From positions 1-53,954 of the forward strand of contig CAMVEB010000026.1 of NCBI GenBank assembly GCA_947166385.1: DNA of 53,954 nucleotides. Reading direction: 5' to 3'. Under the pieces are notes generated by a model that was not told the origin of the DNA, ran no database searches, and worked only from the letters and a program-made list of their open reading frames with translations. The translations under genes were made by a program, and so were the position numbers. Within the stretch, counting starts at the first letter, position 1; every line of letters begins with the position of its first letter. Of the stretch, positions 42,107-51,470 are shown piece after piece. Source of the stretch: an uncultured Clostridia bacterium (GTDB lineage Bacteria; Bacillota; Clostridia; Christensenellales; Aristaeellaceae).

Positions 42107-44188
42107 TTATTGATTGAACACAGGACTAATCCGTGCACTGCCATCTTCCGCACAATCCAGAACAATCAGGGCACTGTACGTTTTTCCATTTTTGGATTTC
42201 AGGCCTTTCGCATGCACCTGCCCTTCAGTAAGCAGAGTATGAATCATCTCCCGAGTTGGCGGTTTGCCGCCGCTCATTAACATGCGGTTTTTCTTCCATA
42301 AGCGGAAAGAGCAAGCTCTGTTCTCACAGAAGAATCCCTGCTCTTTCTCCACAACTGCAGCTCCGCAATTCGGGCATTTCCCAACACTGTTTTTACTCGG
42401 CGGAAAGAGTGAATCCGCAATTGGCTCCCGGTGAGCGTCCTTTACCAGGCCAGTGATCATATCATTGATCTCTGAGAGAAACCCCTCGGGGCTTGCTTCG
42501 CCTTTTTCAATCTGCTTCAGACGCTGCTCCCATTCAGCGGTCAGTAGTGGTGACTGAAGTTGTTCCGGAAGAACCGCAATCAGAGAGATACCTTTCTCAG
42601 TTGGAATGAGGCTCTTTGCTTTGCCATTACCCTTACGCTCAACAAAGCCTTCATTGACCAGCTTTTCCAGAATTCCAGCTCTTGTTGCAGGCGTGCCAAT
42701 TCCTTTGCGTTCCGCGTCATCAGGCATCTCTGCATTGCCTGCATTCTCCATGGCAGTCAGGATCGAAGCTTCTGTAAAATGCTTGGGAGGCGTTGTGGTT
42801 CCTTCCTTGACAGAAGCCTTGACGTTCGGAAGAACACTTCCTTCTTTCAAATCTTCCGGTATAGACGTCATATCCTCTTCATCAAAAGAGCCTGTGGTTC
42901 CAACGCCGCCCCGGAAAGTGCTCCAGGGGGCTTTCCAGCCCATCTGATTGATTTTCTTGGCCCGGGAAGTGAAAGCATGCCCGCAGTAGTCGACGGTCAC
43001 TGTAATATCCTCATAAAAGCACGGCGGGCTGAGAGCGCAAATCATCCGGACGATAATCAAGGTCAGAAGGATTCTTTCATGTTCAGGCAGTTTTTCATTC
43101 GCGCCGGCGGCCTTCCATGTCGGAATGATCGCGTGATGGTCTGAAACCTTCGCATCATTGATTACCTGGGAAGGGTTTACATGGATACGCAGACCGGAGA
43201 TAAACGGTAGGCTCGCATAGAAGGAGGTTGCCAGCTTATGAAGTTTTCCCTCAGCGTCATGTGTCAAATACTGACTGTCTGTACGCGGATATGTGATTAA
43301 CTGCTTTTCGTAAAGACTTTGAGCAAGATCGAGCGTCTGCTGGGCAGTAAAGCCGAAGATCTTATTGGCTTCCCGCTGCAGAGATGTCAGATCGAAGAGC
43401 CTGGGCGGAGCTGCGGTCACTCTCTTGGATTCGATTTTTGAGATTACAGCATCCTGGCCGTCACACTGAGCACATAGAGCATCAGCATCCTGCTTGTTTG
43501 AAAAACGCTCAGATAACGCAATAATCTTTGCATCCAGCTGAACTGTATAGAACTTTTCAGGGATAAAAGACTGTATGCTCTCCTCGCGATTGACAATCAT
43601 CGCCAATGTAGGGGACATGACCCGGCCAACCTTCAGCGTTCTGCCATACAGAAGGGAGTAAAGGCGTGTTGCATTCATGCCGACAAGCCAGTCTGCATGA
43701 TCCCGGCATACTGCCGCTTTATAGAGATTGTCATAATCGGATGAGTCTTTCAGCATCCCAAACCCTTGTGCAATGGCTTCTTTCTCAAGGGACGAGATCC
43801 ATAAACGCCGGACAGGCAGCTTACATCCCGCCATTTCATAGACCAACCGGAAAATCAGTTCTCCTTCACGACCGGCATCCGTCGCGCAGACAACGCCTGT
43901 CACAGATGGATCATGCATCAGCTTTTTCAGTACAACAAACTGCTTTCCTGTCTGAGCAATGACGGTGTACTTCCATCTGTCGGGGATAATCGGGAGATCT
44001 TCGTATTTCCAGATCTTATACTTCTCATCGTATTCTTCGGGGACAGCTGATGCGATTAGGTGACCAATGCACCAGCTGACGATGAAGCCGTGCCCCTGGA
44101 GATATCCTTCGTGTTTTTCACGTGCGCCGATCACTTCCGCAATAGATCGCGCAACACTGGGCTTCTCAGCGATGACAAGCTCAGCCAT
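42107..44188 (-). CDS. topB: DNA topoisomerase III
   Basis: A 693-aa type IA topoisomerase. The N-terminal Toprim domain (LVIAEKPSVARSIAEVIGA; ATDAGREGELIFR with the DxG acidic residues) is followed by the core with active-site Tyr in LITYPRTDSQYL (about residue 305) and GRVMSPTLAMIV. The C-terminus has a zinc-ribbon-like module (CPNCGAAVVEKEQGFFCENR). TopB genes are standard in Tn1549/CTn-type ICEs, where the enzyme is thought to resolve DNA during replication and transfer. It is transcribed with the surface-protein genes; a GC-rich hairpin separates it from the DUF4366 gene. Confidence 0.95.
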   Translation of the reverse strand: MAELVIAEKPSVARSIAEVIGAREKHEGYLQGHGFIVSWCIGHLIASAVPEEYDEKYKIWKYEDLPIIPDRWKYTVIAQTGKQFVVLKKLMHDPSVTGVVCATDAGREGELIFRLVYEMAGCKLPVRRLWISSLEKEAIAQGFGMLKDSSDYDNLYKAAVCRDHADWLVGMNATRLYSLLYGRTLKVGRVMSPTLAMIVNREESIQSFIPEKFYTVQLDAKIIALSERFSNKQDADALCAQCDGQDAVISKIESKRVTAAPPRLFDLTSLQREANKIFGFTAQQTLDLAQSLYEKQLITYPRTDSQYLTHDAEGKLHKLATSFYASLPFISGLRIHVNPSQVINDAKVSDHHAIIPTWKAAGANEKLPEHERILLTLIIVRMICALSPPCFYEDITVTVDYCGHAFTSRAKKINQMGWKAPWSTFRGGVGTTGSFDEEDMTSIPEDLKEGSVLPNVKASVKEGTTTPPKHFTEASILTAMENAGNAEMPDDAERKGIGTPATRAGILEKLVNEGFVERKGNGKAKSLIPTEKGISLIAVLPEQLQSPLLTAEWEQRLKQIEKGEASPEGFLSEINDMITGLVKDAHREPIADSLFPPSKNSVGKCPNCGAAVVEKEQGFFCENRACSFRLWKKNRMLMSGGKPPTREMIHTLLTEGQVHAKGLKSKNGKTYSALIVLDCAEDGSARISPVFNQ

Positions 44189-44209
44189 TTTTCATTCCTC
44201 CATTTCAAA

Positions 44210-44237
44210 GCCCCGGCCTGAACATTCAAGCCGGGGC
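44210..44237 (-). other. GC-rich hairpin between the DUF4366 gene and topB
   Basis: GCCCCGGC (44210-44217) and GCCGGGGC (44230-44237) form a perfect 8-bp GC stem with a 12-nt loop, between the DUF4366 stop and the topB start on the minus strand. Followed only by CTTTG, so partial termination or mRNA protection. Confidence 0.6.
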
Positions 44238-44247
44238 ACGTAATGTG

Positions 44248-45744
44248 TTATTTTTCGGAATCGGATTCTTCCGGTTCGTCCTCTTCTTCATCGTCATCAA
44301 CGAAATCGTAACCAGAAGAAGCTGGAGCGCCTGATTTCTTACCCTTCCCCTTAAGGAAGTAGAAAGCCGCGCCGCCACCAACAGCAACAATCAGAACAAG
44401 CGCAACGATTCCAAGCATGGGATTCTTTTCCTGCTTATCCTCGGGTTTTTCCGTTTCTGCTGGGGCAGTTGTCGGAACCGGAGTCGGTGCCGGAGGCGTT
44501 GTCGGCTCCGGGGTAATATAGATCACCTGCGGAGTCGCCGTAGGCATCTCTTCCTCGCTCATCAGGGACAGCAGATCCCGTTCATCGACCAGATTCAGGA
44601 AGTAGGTTTCATACATTTCAGCATCTTCGTCAATCGGCTTATCGTAGTCAATGACCAGATAGAAGGTGTTTCCGCTCTTTGTCTGCATTGTGATGAACTG
44701 TTTATTTGTGGCTGCGGAATAAAGTACATCCAGTGTATGCCCATTTCCATCCGCCAGGTACGGCATACCCGGACCAATAGGGATATATTCTTTTTCGATC
44801 ACAGGAGTCGGCGTCGCTTCGGGCTGAATGTAAATGATCTGTGGTGTTGGGTCAGCTGTCGGAATATATGGCATACTGGTCGGAGCCCATGTGGGAGTTG
44901 TAGGAACAGTGGTTGGATTCACCTGCTGTGTAGCGCTGGGTGTGTTCTGAGGGGAACCCGTTGGCTCTACGTAGAAAGGGTTATCCATTGTGATCGGACT
45001 GGAAAAGTTGCCGGCATAATCGAATGCTCTTACTGCCAGATGCTTGTACTTGCTCAGTACATCGGGAATCCGTATATCCAGAGTTCCGTTCTCGACCGTC
45101 GTGAACAGCAGACCGTTGACCTGCACACCTGCAACCTCGGATTCATCGTCCCAGGCCTGAACATGGAGCATCTCACCACGGATTTCAGCACGGATACCAG
45201 GCTCTGTACGGTCAAATACGCGGATTTCCTTAGACTCTTCGGAGATGAACCCGCGCGGATCAGTCATTCGAACTGTTATTGTTCCATTTTCAGTCACAGT
45301 AGCATTGATTTTTCCATCATGAGACATGAAATACTCTGTCGTTACATCTGTCCAGTTGCTTCCAAGACTGTATTCTATCTTCTGAATGCCAGAGCCACTG
45401 TTATCAGTAATCTGGATGGTTACTGTGCCTTTGGCTGTATTTGTCCATCCATTCGGCAGAACAAAGGAAACGGAATAGGAAGATTCTGTTTCCGCAGGCG
45501 TCTCCGTAGGAAGCGGCACCGCAGTAGGAACTGCCGTAGGCTCTTCACCAGCGTCTGGTTCTTCCTGTCCGGAGAGAATCCCTTCGAGGATCTCCATCGC
45601 CTGGGCATATTCTTCATCTTCCGGCAGTTCAGCAGCTGCAAGCTCCCCGGCAACCACCATCGGCTCTTCGGCTATGCTGATCTGCATGGCCAGCAGCATT
45701 ACTGCAAAAAGACCAGCCAGCATAGCCTTCAATACTTTATTCAT
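44248..45744 (-). CDS. Surface-anchored DUF4366-like mobile-element protein
   Basis: A 498-aa type I membrane protein. The signal peptide (MNKVLKAMLAGLFAVMLLAM, ending ISIA before EEP) is followed by Ig-like beta segments (YSVSFVLPNGWTNTAKGTVT; KIEYSLGSNWTDVTTEYFMS), two long Pro/Thr-rich stretches (about 270-330 and 405-435), a single membrane helix (MLGIVALVLIVAVGGGAAFY, about 445-465) and an acidic cytosolic tail ending ESDSEK. This layout matches CD1107/DUF4366 proteins of C. difficile-type conjugative transposons. It probably contacts the recipient or stabilises the channel; unproven. The start overlaps the end of the DUF4315 gene. Confidence 0.82.
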   Translation of the reverse strand: MNKVLKAMLAGLFAVMLLAMQISIAEEPMVVAGELAAAELPEDEEYAQAMEILEGILSGQEEPDAGEEPTAVPTAVPLPTETPAETESSYSVSFVLPNGWTNTAKGTVTIQITDNSGSGIQKIEYSLGSNWTDVTTEYFMSHDGKINATVTENGTITVRMTDPRGFISEESKEIRVFDRTEPGIRAEIRGEMLHVQAWDDESEVAGVQVNGLLFTTVENGTLDIRIPDVLSKYKHLAVRAFDYAGNFSSPITMDNPFYVEPTGSPQNTPSATQQVNPTTVPTTPTWAPTSMPYIPTADPTPQIIYIQPEATPTPVIEKEYIPIGPGMPYLADGNGHTLDVLYSAATNKQFITMQTKSGNTFYLVIDYDKPIDEDAEMYETYFLNLVDERDLLSLMSEEEMPTATPQVIYITPEPTTPPAPTPVPTTAPAETEKPEDKQEKNPMLGIVALVLIVAVGGGAAFYFLKGKGKKSGAPASSGYDFVDDDEEEDEPEESDSEK

Positions 45745-46060
45745 CGTCGTTTTCCTCCGTTTCCATGACATAACCTTCCGAATCAAACAGTTCGGAAGGC
45801 TCTTTTTCTGTTTTGCTCAGGATCCTTGACGGACCAGGAACATTGTTCCGTCTCTCCTCAAAGAACTGTGCGAGTTCTTCAAGCGATACGTTGTACTTTT
45901 TTACGGTGTTTACGATTTCGGCGTTTTCCGCTTCTGTTTTCAGTCTTCGAACATCGGCCAGCATTTCCTGACGATCAGCAATTTCATATTCCAGCCGCTC
46001 GGCTAGTTCTTTGAGCTTTTCCAGATCTCGGGGATAACGCCGTTTTTTCACTTCGTCCAT
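45737..46060 (-). CDS. DUF4315-like ICE protein
   Basis: A 107-aa soluble, highly charged protein from the ATG of MDEVKKRRYPRDLEKLKELA. The N-terminal two thirds are predicted coiled coil (LKELAERLEYEIADRQEMLA) followed by NTVKKYNVSLEELAQFFEER and an acidic tail. The pattern fits DUF4315, which usually lies between the NlpC/P60 and DUF4366 genes in these elements, exactly as here. Role unknown. The stop overlaps the start of the next gene and its own start overlaps the NlpC/P60 stop, so all are coupled. Confidence 0.78.
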   Translation of the reverse strand: MDEVKKRRYPRDLEKLKELAERLEYEIADRQEMLADVRRLKTEAENAEIVNTVKKYNVSLEELAQFFEERRNNVPGPSRILSKTEKEPSELFDSEGYVMETEENDDE

Positions 46061-46062
46061 GG

Positions 46063-46755
46063 TTAATCCTCCTCGAAAGGCAGCCGGCCATAGCAATCCA
46101 GCCATCCTTGCCATTTTTCATCTTGCAGATCAGCAAACCCCACAGGATCGCCGGCATGAATCATCATATGGTTTCCGACATAGATTCCCACATGCGTGAT
46201 TCCCTTGACTTCTTTTCCCATGGTTCCATGAAAAAAGACCAGATCACCCGGGCGAATGTCTTCAGGATCCACTTCATCACACAGCGTATGCAGCCCGGTA
46301 GCTCCGCGCCTGCCTGTGTTATAGACTCCAGAATGAATGAATACCCAGGACACAAAGCCGGAGCAGTCGAATCCTTCTTTGGGGTTGGAAGCTCCGTAAA
46401 CAAACGGGTATCCGATATACTTGTCCGCTTCCATCATGAGCGCTGCGAAATTGGCATCGGCAAGAAGCAGTTCATCCGGAATCGTGTATTCCAGAAGCTC
46501 ATTCCTGGACTTAACACCATTCACTTTCACGTTTTCTCTGCCAACAGAAGTGACAGTATGGAGCTGCACGAGTTCTCCTTCTCCTTCAGCTCCATCCAGG
46601 CAGACGAGAACATCATCAACAGTAATGATCCTTTCCGGCTCTTCATCTTCTGTGATAGCGCTTGATAACGGGAGAGTTAACGCCAGTATCATCAGAGCAA
46701 GAATCATGCCAAGAATCTTGGTTGAAGGGCTTTCCCTGATAGTAGAGTGGTTCAA
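46063..46755 (-). CDS. Exported NlpC/P60 peptidoglycan hydrolase
   Basis: A 230-aa cell-wall endopeptidase (C40 family). An N-terminal membrane segment or signal (about 14-33) is followed by a short linker and the catalytic domain (about 105-225) with C131 (FDCSGF), H188 (THVGIYVG) and H200 (MMIHAGDP). It would open peptidoglycan for the conjugation channel. Its catalytic domain is closely similar to the C-terminal domain of the next gene upstream (46820-48889): Y-x-GYP, DCSGFVS, GVYN-x-GRRGA, GDLVFF-x-GTMG, G-ITHVGIYVGNH. I infer a tandem duplication in which this copy lost the long channel-anchoring part. Confidence 0.88.
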   Translation of the reverse strand: MNHSTIRESPSTKILGMILALMILALTLPLSSAITEDEEPERIITVDDVLVCLDGAEGEGELVQLHTVTSVGRENVKVNGVKSRNELLEYTIPDELLLADANFAALMMEADKYIGYPFVYGASNPKEGFDCSGFVSWVFIHSGVYNTGRRGATGLHTLCDEVDPEDIRPGDLVFFHGTMGKEVKGITHVGIYVGNHMMIHAGDPVGFADLQDEKWQGWLDCYGRLPFEED

Positions 46756-46819
46756 TAGCTTTTTCCTCCTTTCATCGTATTTGAAAGGGAGCCTCGCTCA
46801 TGCGAAGCCCCCTGTATTG

Positions 46820-48889
46820 TTAATATGGTACTCGGCCAAAGGAATGGAAGTGCTGTACCCAATAGGAATCATTGAGATCCGCATAGCCGCAGGGCGAACC
46901 GCAGTGGATCATGTGGTGATTACCGACATAGATCCCGACGTGCGTGATTCCGCCGACCTTTTCACCCATAGTGCCCTCAAAGAACACCAGATCACCAGGC
47001 CGGGCTTCTTCTGCGCTGACAGTCCTGCACATACTGTGAAGACCATTCGCACCGCGCCGTCCGATGTTATAAACACCGGAAGCCGTGTACACATAACTGA
47101 CAAAGCCGGAACAGTCAAAGGATGTCTCAGGCGACGCGCCACCCCAGACATATGGATAACCGACATACTTGTTTGCTTCTTCCATCAGCTTCGCAAACAT
47201 CGGATCAGCATCCAGTGTTTCCTGTGGAATATCATAGATATATGGGTCTTTCAGCGGAACAGCATACTTCCCGTGGAAGATTCCCTCCATGTTTCCATGA
47301 GTCGCCATGTACAGCGCATACATGCCCATAGTGTGATGACTCATGCTGATCACCGGGGTATGTGACAGATCGTAGTTCTCAAGCGTCACATTACAGATGG
47401 TGTACTCATAAGGGACTTCTTCATCATATGTGTATGATTCCAGCCTTTGCTGCCCGGTGTCCGGATCAGTCACCCAGCGTGTACCGGATTGCTGCTCGGT
47501 TCGATACCGGGTTTCAGTCACTACTTCTTCTGTTACTCTGTACTGGAGCTTGAAGTATTTATTGATCACCGGCATAGCTTTGTCCATGTCCCATTCCTGG
47601 CCGTCATAGTAGGCGGAAATGATTGCGATCAGCACATAGGGGTTATGCCAGATCTCATCCTGTTCAACATGATATTCATCATATCCGGGATGAACATCCT
47701 TATAGTGATCCATTTCATATTTCAATTCCTGCTCCTTAGCCAGGTAAGCCCGTTCAGCTGCGCGGACATCATCTTCGGTTGCGGGATATGTGCCGATCAC
47801 AACAGATTCCAGAACGGATTGTGCCAGCGGAGTACAGGATTGAACCATGCCCATGACCATTACAAGCATTCCGCCAAGCAGGCCGAGGATCATCAGCTTT
47901 GGCCGTCTGCGAACTGTATTTACAACAGCTTTGATCTTGTCCTTCACTTCTGAAGCGGCTTCTTGGGCTCTCTTTGCTTTGTTGTGTGCGGACGCAGCGG
48001 ATTTTCCAGCTCTCTTTGCTTCAGCGTACTCTTTTCGGATGGCGCGCTTCTGCTGCCAGCGTGAATAAGGGTTTGAAGTGAAATTGGGGTTTTCTGCATT
48101 TCTGGCATTCTGAAGCGTTCGAATGTTTGCTGCATCAACCCTTTTTTCTTCTTTCCGGTATGCCCGCAGCTTGTGCGCGTGGAAAGCGTGATCACCCATC
48201 TTAAGGGAGGATTCAACCTTCTCTTCCGCCTTCAGACTGGCTTCTCCGGCAACATTATTGTCTTCGTTTGCACGAGCTGCCTTCCGATGCAGTTCTGTGT
48301 TGACAGTCCGGGCTATGTTTGATGGGTGTTTCAGTTTGGAAGGCGGTTTCTTTCGGTTTTCCTCGAAGGACAGCTTTGGAGCCGGCTTGCTTACGCCTTC
48401 TTTCGTTACTTCACCAGGTGCGGCTCTGGGATTCCCTGATGCAGACTTTGCTGCTTTACCAGTCTGTGTGGAAGTCTTTCCCCGGGAAGACTGTGGACGC
48501 TTGCGAGTAATCTTTCCGCTATCAGGTTCAGGGGTGTCATCCTGGAAACGGTTGAAAATGTGTTCTTCAGCAGTTGCTGATGGTCCTTCGGGTTGCAACT
48601 CCGGACGCTTCTCATAGAGCTTATGATTACTGCTGCGCTGGTCATTGACCTCCTGATCAGAATCCCGCAGAAAAGAGCGATCCCGCTTGAGCTTGTTGTT
48701 CTCAGCGGGAATATGCTCATCTGCGCGATCAACAGGCTGTGTTTGTGGGGATTCAGCTTTCTTCTGTGCCGGCTTTACTTTCTTTGGCTGTTTCTGTGTG
48801 GCTTTGGTTGCCTGAGGCCTTTCGTCCGGAGCCAGTTCTTCTTTGGAAAAAAGAAGCTTTGCGGAGCGCGGATGATCAGGATTGATCAT
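46820..48889 (-). CDS. Membrane-anchored VirB1-like NlpC/P60 hydrolase of the conjugation channel
   Basis: A 689-aa protein. A long, basic, low-complexity cytosolic N-terminus (about 1-345, rich in Lys, Ala, Glu) is followed by one membrane segment (PKLMILGLLGGMLVMVMGMV, about 348-370), an extracellular domain with YHVEQDEIWHNPYVLIAIIS (about 410-430) and a C-terminal C40 peptidase with FDCSGF, THVGIYVG and HMIHCGSP. This is the CD1108/TcpG-like hydrolase found in Tn1549-type ICEs. The middle region is the lytic-transglycosylase-like or CwlT-like part; its exact type I cannot fix. ATGA overlap with the 56-aa membrane gene upstream. Confidence 0.88.
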   Translation of the reverse strand: MINPDHPRSAKLLFSKEELAPDERPQATKATQKQPKKVKPAQKKAESPQTQPVDRADEHIPAENNKLKRDRSFLRDSDQEVNDQRSSNHKLYEKRPELQPEGPSATAEEHIFNRFQDDTPEPDSGKITRKRPQSSRGKTSTQTGKAAKSASGNPRAAPGEVTKEGVSKPAPKLSFEENRKKPPSKLKHPSNIARTVNTELHRKAARANEDNNVAGEASLKAEEKVESSLKMGDHAFHAHKLRAYRKEEKRVDAANIRTLQNARNAENPNFTSNPYSRWQQKRAIRKEYAEAKRAGKSAASAHNKAKRAQEAASEVKDKIKAVVNTVRRRPKLMILGLLGGMLVMVMGMVQSCTPLAQSVLESVVIGTYPATEDDVRAAERAYLAKEQELKYEMDHYKDVHPGYDEYHVEQDEIWHNPYVLIAIISAYYDGQEWDMDKAMPVINKYFKLQYRVTEEVVTETRYRTEQQSGTRWVTDPDTGQQRLESYTYDEEVPYEYTICNVTLENYDLSHTPVISMSHHTMGMYALYMATHGNMEGIFHGKYAVPLKDPYIYDIPQETLDADPMFAKLMEEANKYVGYPYVWGGASPETSFDCSGFVSYVYTASGVYNIGRRGANGLHSMCRTVSAEEARPGDLVFFEGTMGEKVGGITHVGIYVGNHHMIHCGSPCGYADLNDSYWVQHFHSFGRVPY

Positions 48890-49056
48890 GCATCAGCAGC
48901 CTCCTTTTCAGGCTCCTCCGTATGATTCGCGTACCAGTGTTCGAACATGGCTTCTTCCTCCCGGTCACACCAGCTTGCGACACGGCAAGCGCAGAAAATG
49001 AAGAGGAGTAAAAAGGCGAGAAAGAGGCAGCCGATAACAATGAGCACAGTTTTCAT
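48886..49056 (-). CDS. Small single-pass membrane protein of the conjugation operon
   Basis: A 56-aa protein: one hydrophobic helix at the N-terminus (VLIVIGCLFLAFLLLFIFCA) and an acidic C-terminal tail containing REEEAMFEHWYANHTEEPEK. GGAGG precedes the ATG at 49056 and the stop overlaps the start of the next gene, so it is clearly translated in the operon. It lies between virB4 and the NlpC/P60 gene, where such ICEs often encode a tiny membrane protein. Its family name (possibly DUF3851) is from memory and uncertain. Confidence 0.7.
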   Translation of the reverse strand: MKTVLIVIGCLFLAFLLLFIFCACRVASWCDREEEAMFEHWYANHTEEPEKEAADA

Positions 49057-49076
49057 ATTGAATCCTCCGTTTCTTA

Positions 49077-51470
49077 TCAGGCGGTCTGGGTTTCAGTAGG
49101 TTTCGTTGTCATGATGCTGTAGAGCTTCAGATCCTTCGGGAAGCGATCCACAAACGGTAAAATCACATTGCCATAGAACAGGAGGCCTTCACCTTCACCG
49201 CTCTGCGTGACATAGGAAAGCTGATGCTGCGAGATTCCCAGCTTTTTCGCCAGGATCTCCCGGTCACCAGCAGCCTGATTCAGCATGTAAATGTAGTCAG
49301 AGTTTTCGAAGATGTTCTCAATTTCCTGACTGGCCAGCAGATCTTTTACGTTCTGAGTTATACCGGTTGGGATTCCACCCCATTTACGGAAGCGCTTCCA
49401 GATTTCGACAGAATACGCGGCTGTCTGCTCTTCTTTCAGAAGCAGGTGGAATTCGTCAATGTAGTACCGGGTGGATTTGTGTGCTTCACGGTTGGCGGTC
49501 ACACGGCCCCACACCTGATCCTGTACGATCAGCATTCCAAGCTTTTTCAGCTGTTTACCCAGTTCCTTAATGTCATAGCAGACCAGCCGGTTATTCACGT
49601 CCACGTTTGTCCGGTGATTGAACACATTCAGAGAACCTGTGACATAGATTTCAAGAGCAGTCGCAAGTGTTTTAGCTTCTTTTTCATCCTGCTTGCGCAA
49701 CGTGTTGTACAGATCCTGGAGAATCGGAACATTCTCCGGACGGGGATCATTCAGGTACGGCTGATAGATGATATGCACAGCACGGTCAATAATCGTCTTT
49801 TCAATCGGCTGCAGTCCATCTCGTCCGCCCACAATCAGTTCGCAAAGAGACAGGATAAAGTCGGATTTCAGGGACAGCGGATTATCCTCATCGCTGTAGT
49901 TCAGATTGATGTCCATCGGATTGATGTAGTTCTTACTGGTAGGAGAAATCTTAACGACCTGGCCATGGAAAGCTTCAACCAGCGGGAAATACTCGCCTTC
50001 AGGGTCGCAGATGATCACGTCGTCGTCAGTCACCAGCAGGACATTAGCGATTTCACGCTTTGCGGAGAACGATTTACCGGAACCAGGCGTACCAAGAATC
50101 AGACCGTTGGGGTTCTTCAGATTCTTTCTGTCCACCATGATCATATTGTTGGACAGTGCGTTCAGTCCGCAGTACAGGGCCTCTCTATCCACCTGGAACA
50201 GTTCCTGGGTCGTAAAGGGCACAAAAATAGCGGTGGACGATGTGGTCAGTCCCCGCTGAATGCTGATTTTGTTATAACCCAGGGGCAGGCAGGATACCAT
50301 GCCGCTTTCCTGCTGAAAGTCCAGAGGTACCAGCTGGCAGTTATGCTGTACCGCTATGCTCTGCGCCTGTTTCACGTTCAGGTTAAGCTGCTTTTTACTT
50401 GGCGCGGTATTCAGCATCAGAAACGTAATCAGGAACATTCGTTCATTCCGGCTCTGAAGATCTTCCAGCAATTTCTTGGCCTCACCACCATAGGTGGCAA
50501 GGTCAGACGGAATAATATCCATATCATATCCTGAGCGCACAGCTTTCTTCTGCTCATTGATCTTCATTTCATCCAGCTCTGTAATCTTCCGCTTCACATT
50601 TTTGATAGCCGCGTTCTGATCGATTGCCTGTATATGAAGCCCCACTACCAGGGAGGATTCCATGGACAAAAGATCCGCAAGCGTGCGATCATTCAGATCA
50701 GATGCGATGATATTGTAGAAAGAGACTTCTCCGAACTTATCACCAAATCCAAACGAATGCCGGTCCCGGAAATCAAAACTGCTCGGTGCAATGAAATCCT
50801 TTGTACTCAGTCCGGTCGGAGCCAGCCAGTCCCAGTTGAAACGGAACGGTGACTGGTTATCCATGTGGAACATGTCATACATGACTTTCAGGCGTTCCTT
50901 GCCATTCAGCGGAGATGCTGAAACACCCAGCCTTTTGAAGTTATTCATCAGGTCGATCTCGATACGTTCCAGGCGGGGCTTTGCCTCTTTGATGTTCGCC
51001 GCTTCAATGCCGAAGGTGATGTATTTCGTTTTCACCAGGCCGTTATTACCCTTGGCCAGCTGATTCTGGAGCATTTCAGCATATTCCTTGCGGATATCAT
51101 CGAAACCGTCATCCCTGTCGGGAATAATAATGGACTGCTCGAAGTTTTCCGCTCCGGCAGTCAGGTTCAGAAATGAAAACTGAAGATGGATGCTGGAATC
51201 GAAATAATTCAGGAAGTCGCTCCAGCCTTCAAAGATTGAAGTCTTATCTTCATTCTGCGCCAGCTGATAATTGATGTCCTGGAACTGAATGGTCTTTGTG
51301 TAGTATTTATCCGTTACCCGGCAGACGCCATCCGGCCACATCCGCTCATACGGAATGGTTGCCTGGGTTGTCCGTGGCTGCTTCTTGTCGGGACGGTTTC
51401 GCTCCAGCAGCTCTTTCAGCTGCTTTTTTTCCGCTTTGGTGAGCTTGAGTTTTTCCTTTTTCTTTCCCAT
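49077..51470 (-). CDS. virB4: VirB4/TraE-type conjugation ATPase
   Basis: A 797-aa ATPase that powers assembly of the type IV secretion channel. Walker A LGTPGSGKSFSAKRE (about 458-472) and Walker B VIICDPEGEYF (about 485-495) are intact; the N-terminal region FQDINYQLAQNEDKTSIFEG is typical of the CagE/TrbE/VirB family in Gram-positive ICEs. The start MGKKKEKLKLTKAEKKQLKE has GAGGTG 12 nt upstream and overlaps the prgI gene by 125 nt in another frame, an arrangement usual in this family. Soluble or membrane-associated at the cytosolic face. Confidence 0.93.
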   Translation of the reverse strand: MGKKKEKLKLTKAEKKQLKELLERNRPDKKQPRTTQATIPYERMWPDGVCRVTDKYYTKTIQFQDINYQLAQNEDKTSIFEGWSDFLNYFDSSIHLQFSFLNLTAGAENFEQSIIIPDRDDGFDDIRKEYAEMLQNQLAKGNNGLVKTKYITFGIEAANIKEAKPRLERIEIDLMNNFKRLGVSASPLNGKERLKVMYDMFHMDNQSPFRFNWDWLAPTGLSTKDFIAPSSFDFRDRHSFGFGDKFGEVSFYNIIASDLNDRTLADLLSMESSLVVGLHIQAIDQNAAIKNVKRKITELDEMKINEQKKAVRSGYDMDIIPSDLATYGGEAKKLLEDLQSRNERMFLITFLMLNTAPSKKQLNLNVKQAQSIAVQHNCQLVPLDFQQESGMVSCLPLGYNKISIQRGLTTSSTAIFVPFTTQELFQVDREALYCGLNALSNNMIMVDRKNLKNPNGLILGTPGSGKSFSAKREIANVLLVTDDDVIICDPEGEYFPLVEAFHGQVVKISPTSKNYINPMDINLNYSDEDNPLSLKSDFILSLCELIVGGRDGLQPIEKTIIDRAVHIIYQPYLNDPRPENVPILQDLYNTLRKQDEKEAKTLATALEIYVTGSLNVFNHRTNVDVNNRLVCYDIKELGKQLKKLGMLIVQDQVWGRVTANREAHKSTRYYIDEFHLLLKEEQTAAYSVEIWKRFRKWGGIPTGITQNVKDLLASQEIENIFENSDYIYMLNQAAGDREILAKKLGISQHQLSYVTQSGEGEGLLFYGNVILPFVDRFPKDLKLYSIMTTKPTETQTA

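Noticed and set aside
49224..50534. Long plus-strand open frame (436 codons)
   Set aside because: Antisense to virB4, covering both Walker motifs; no ribosome site and no recognisable domain.
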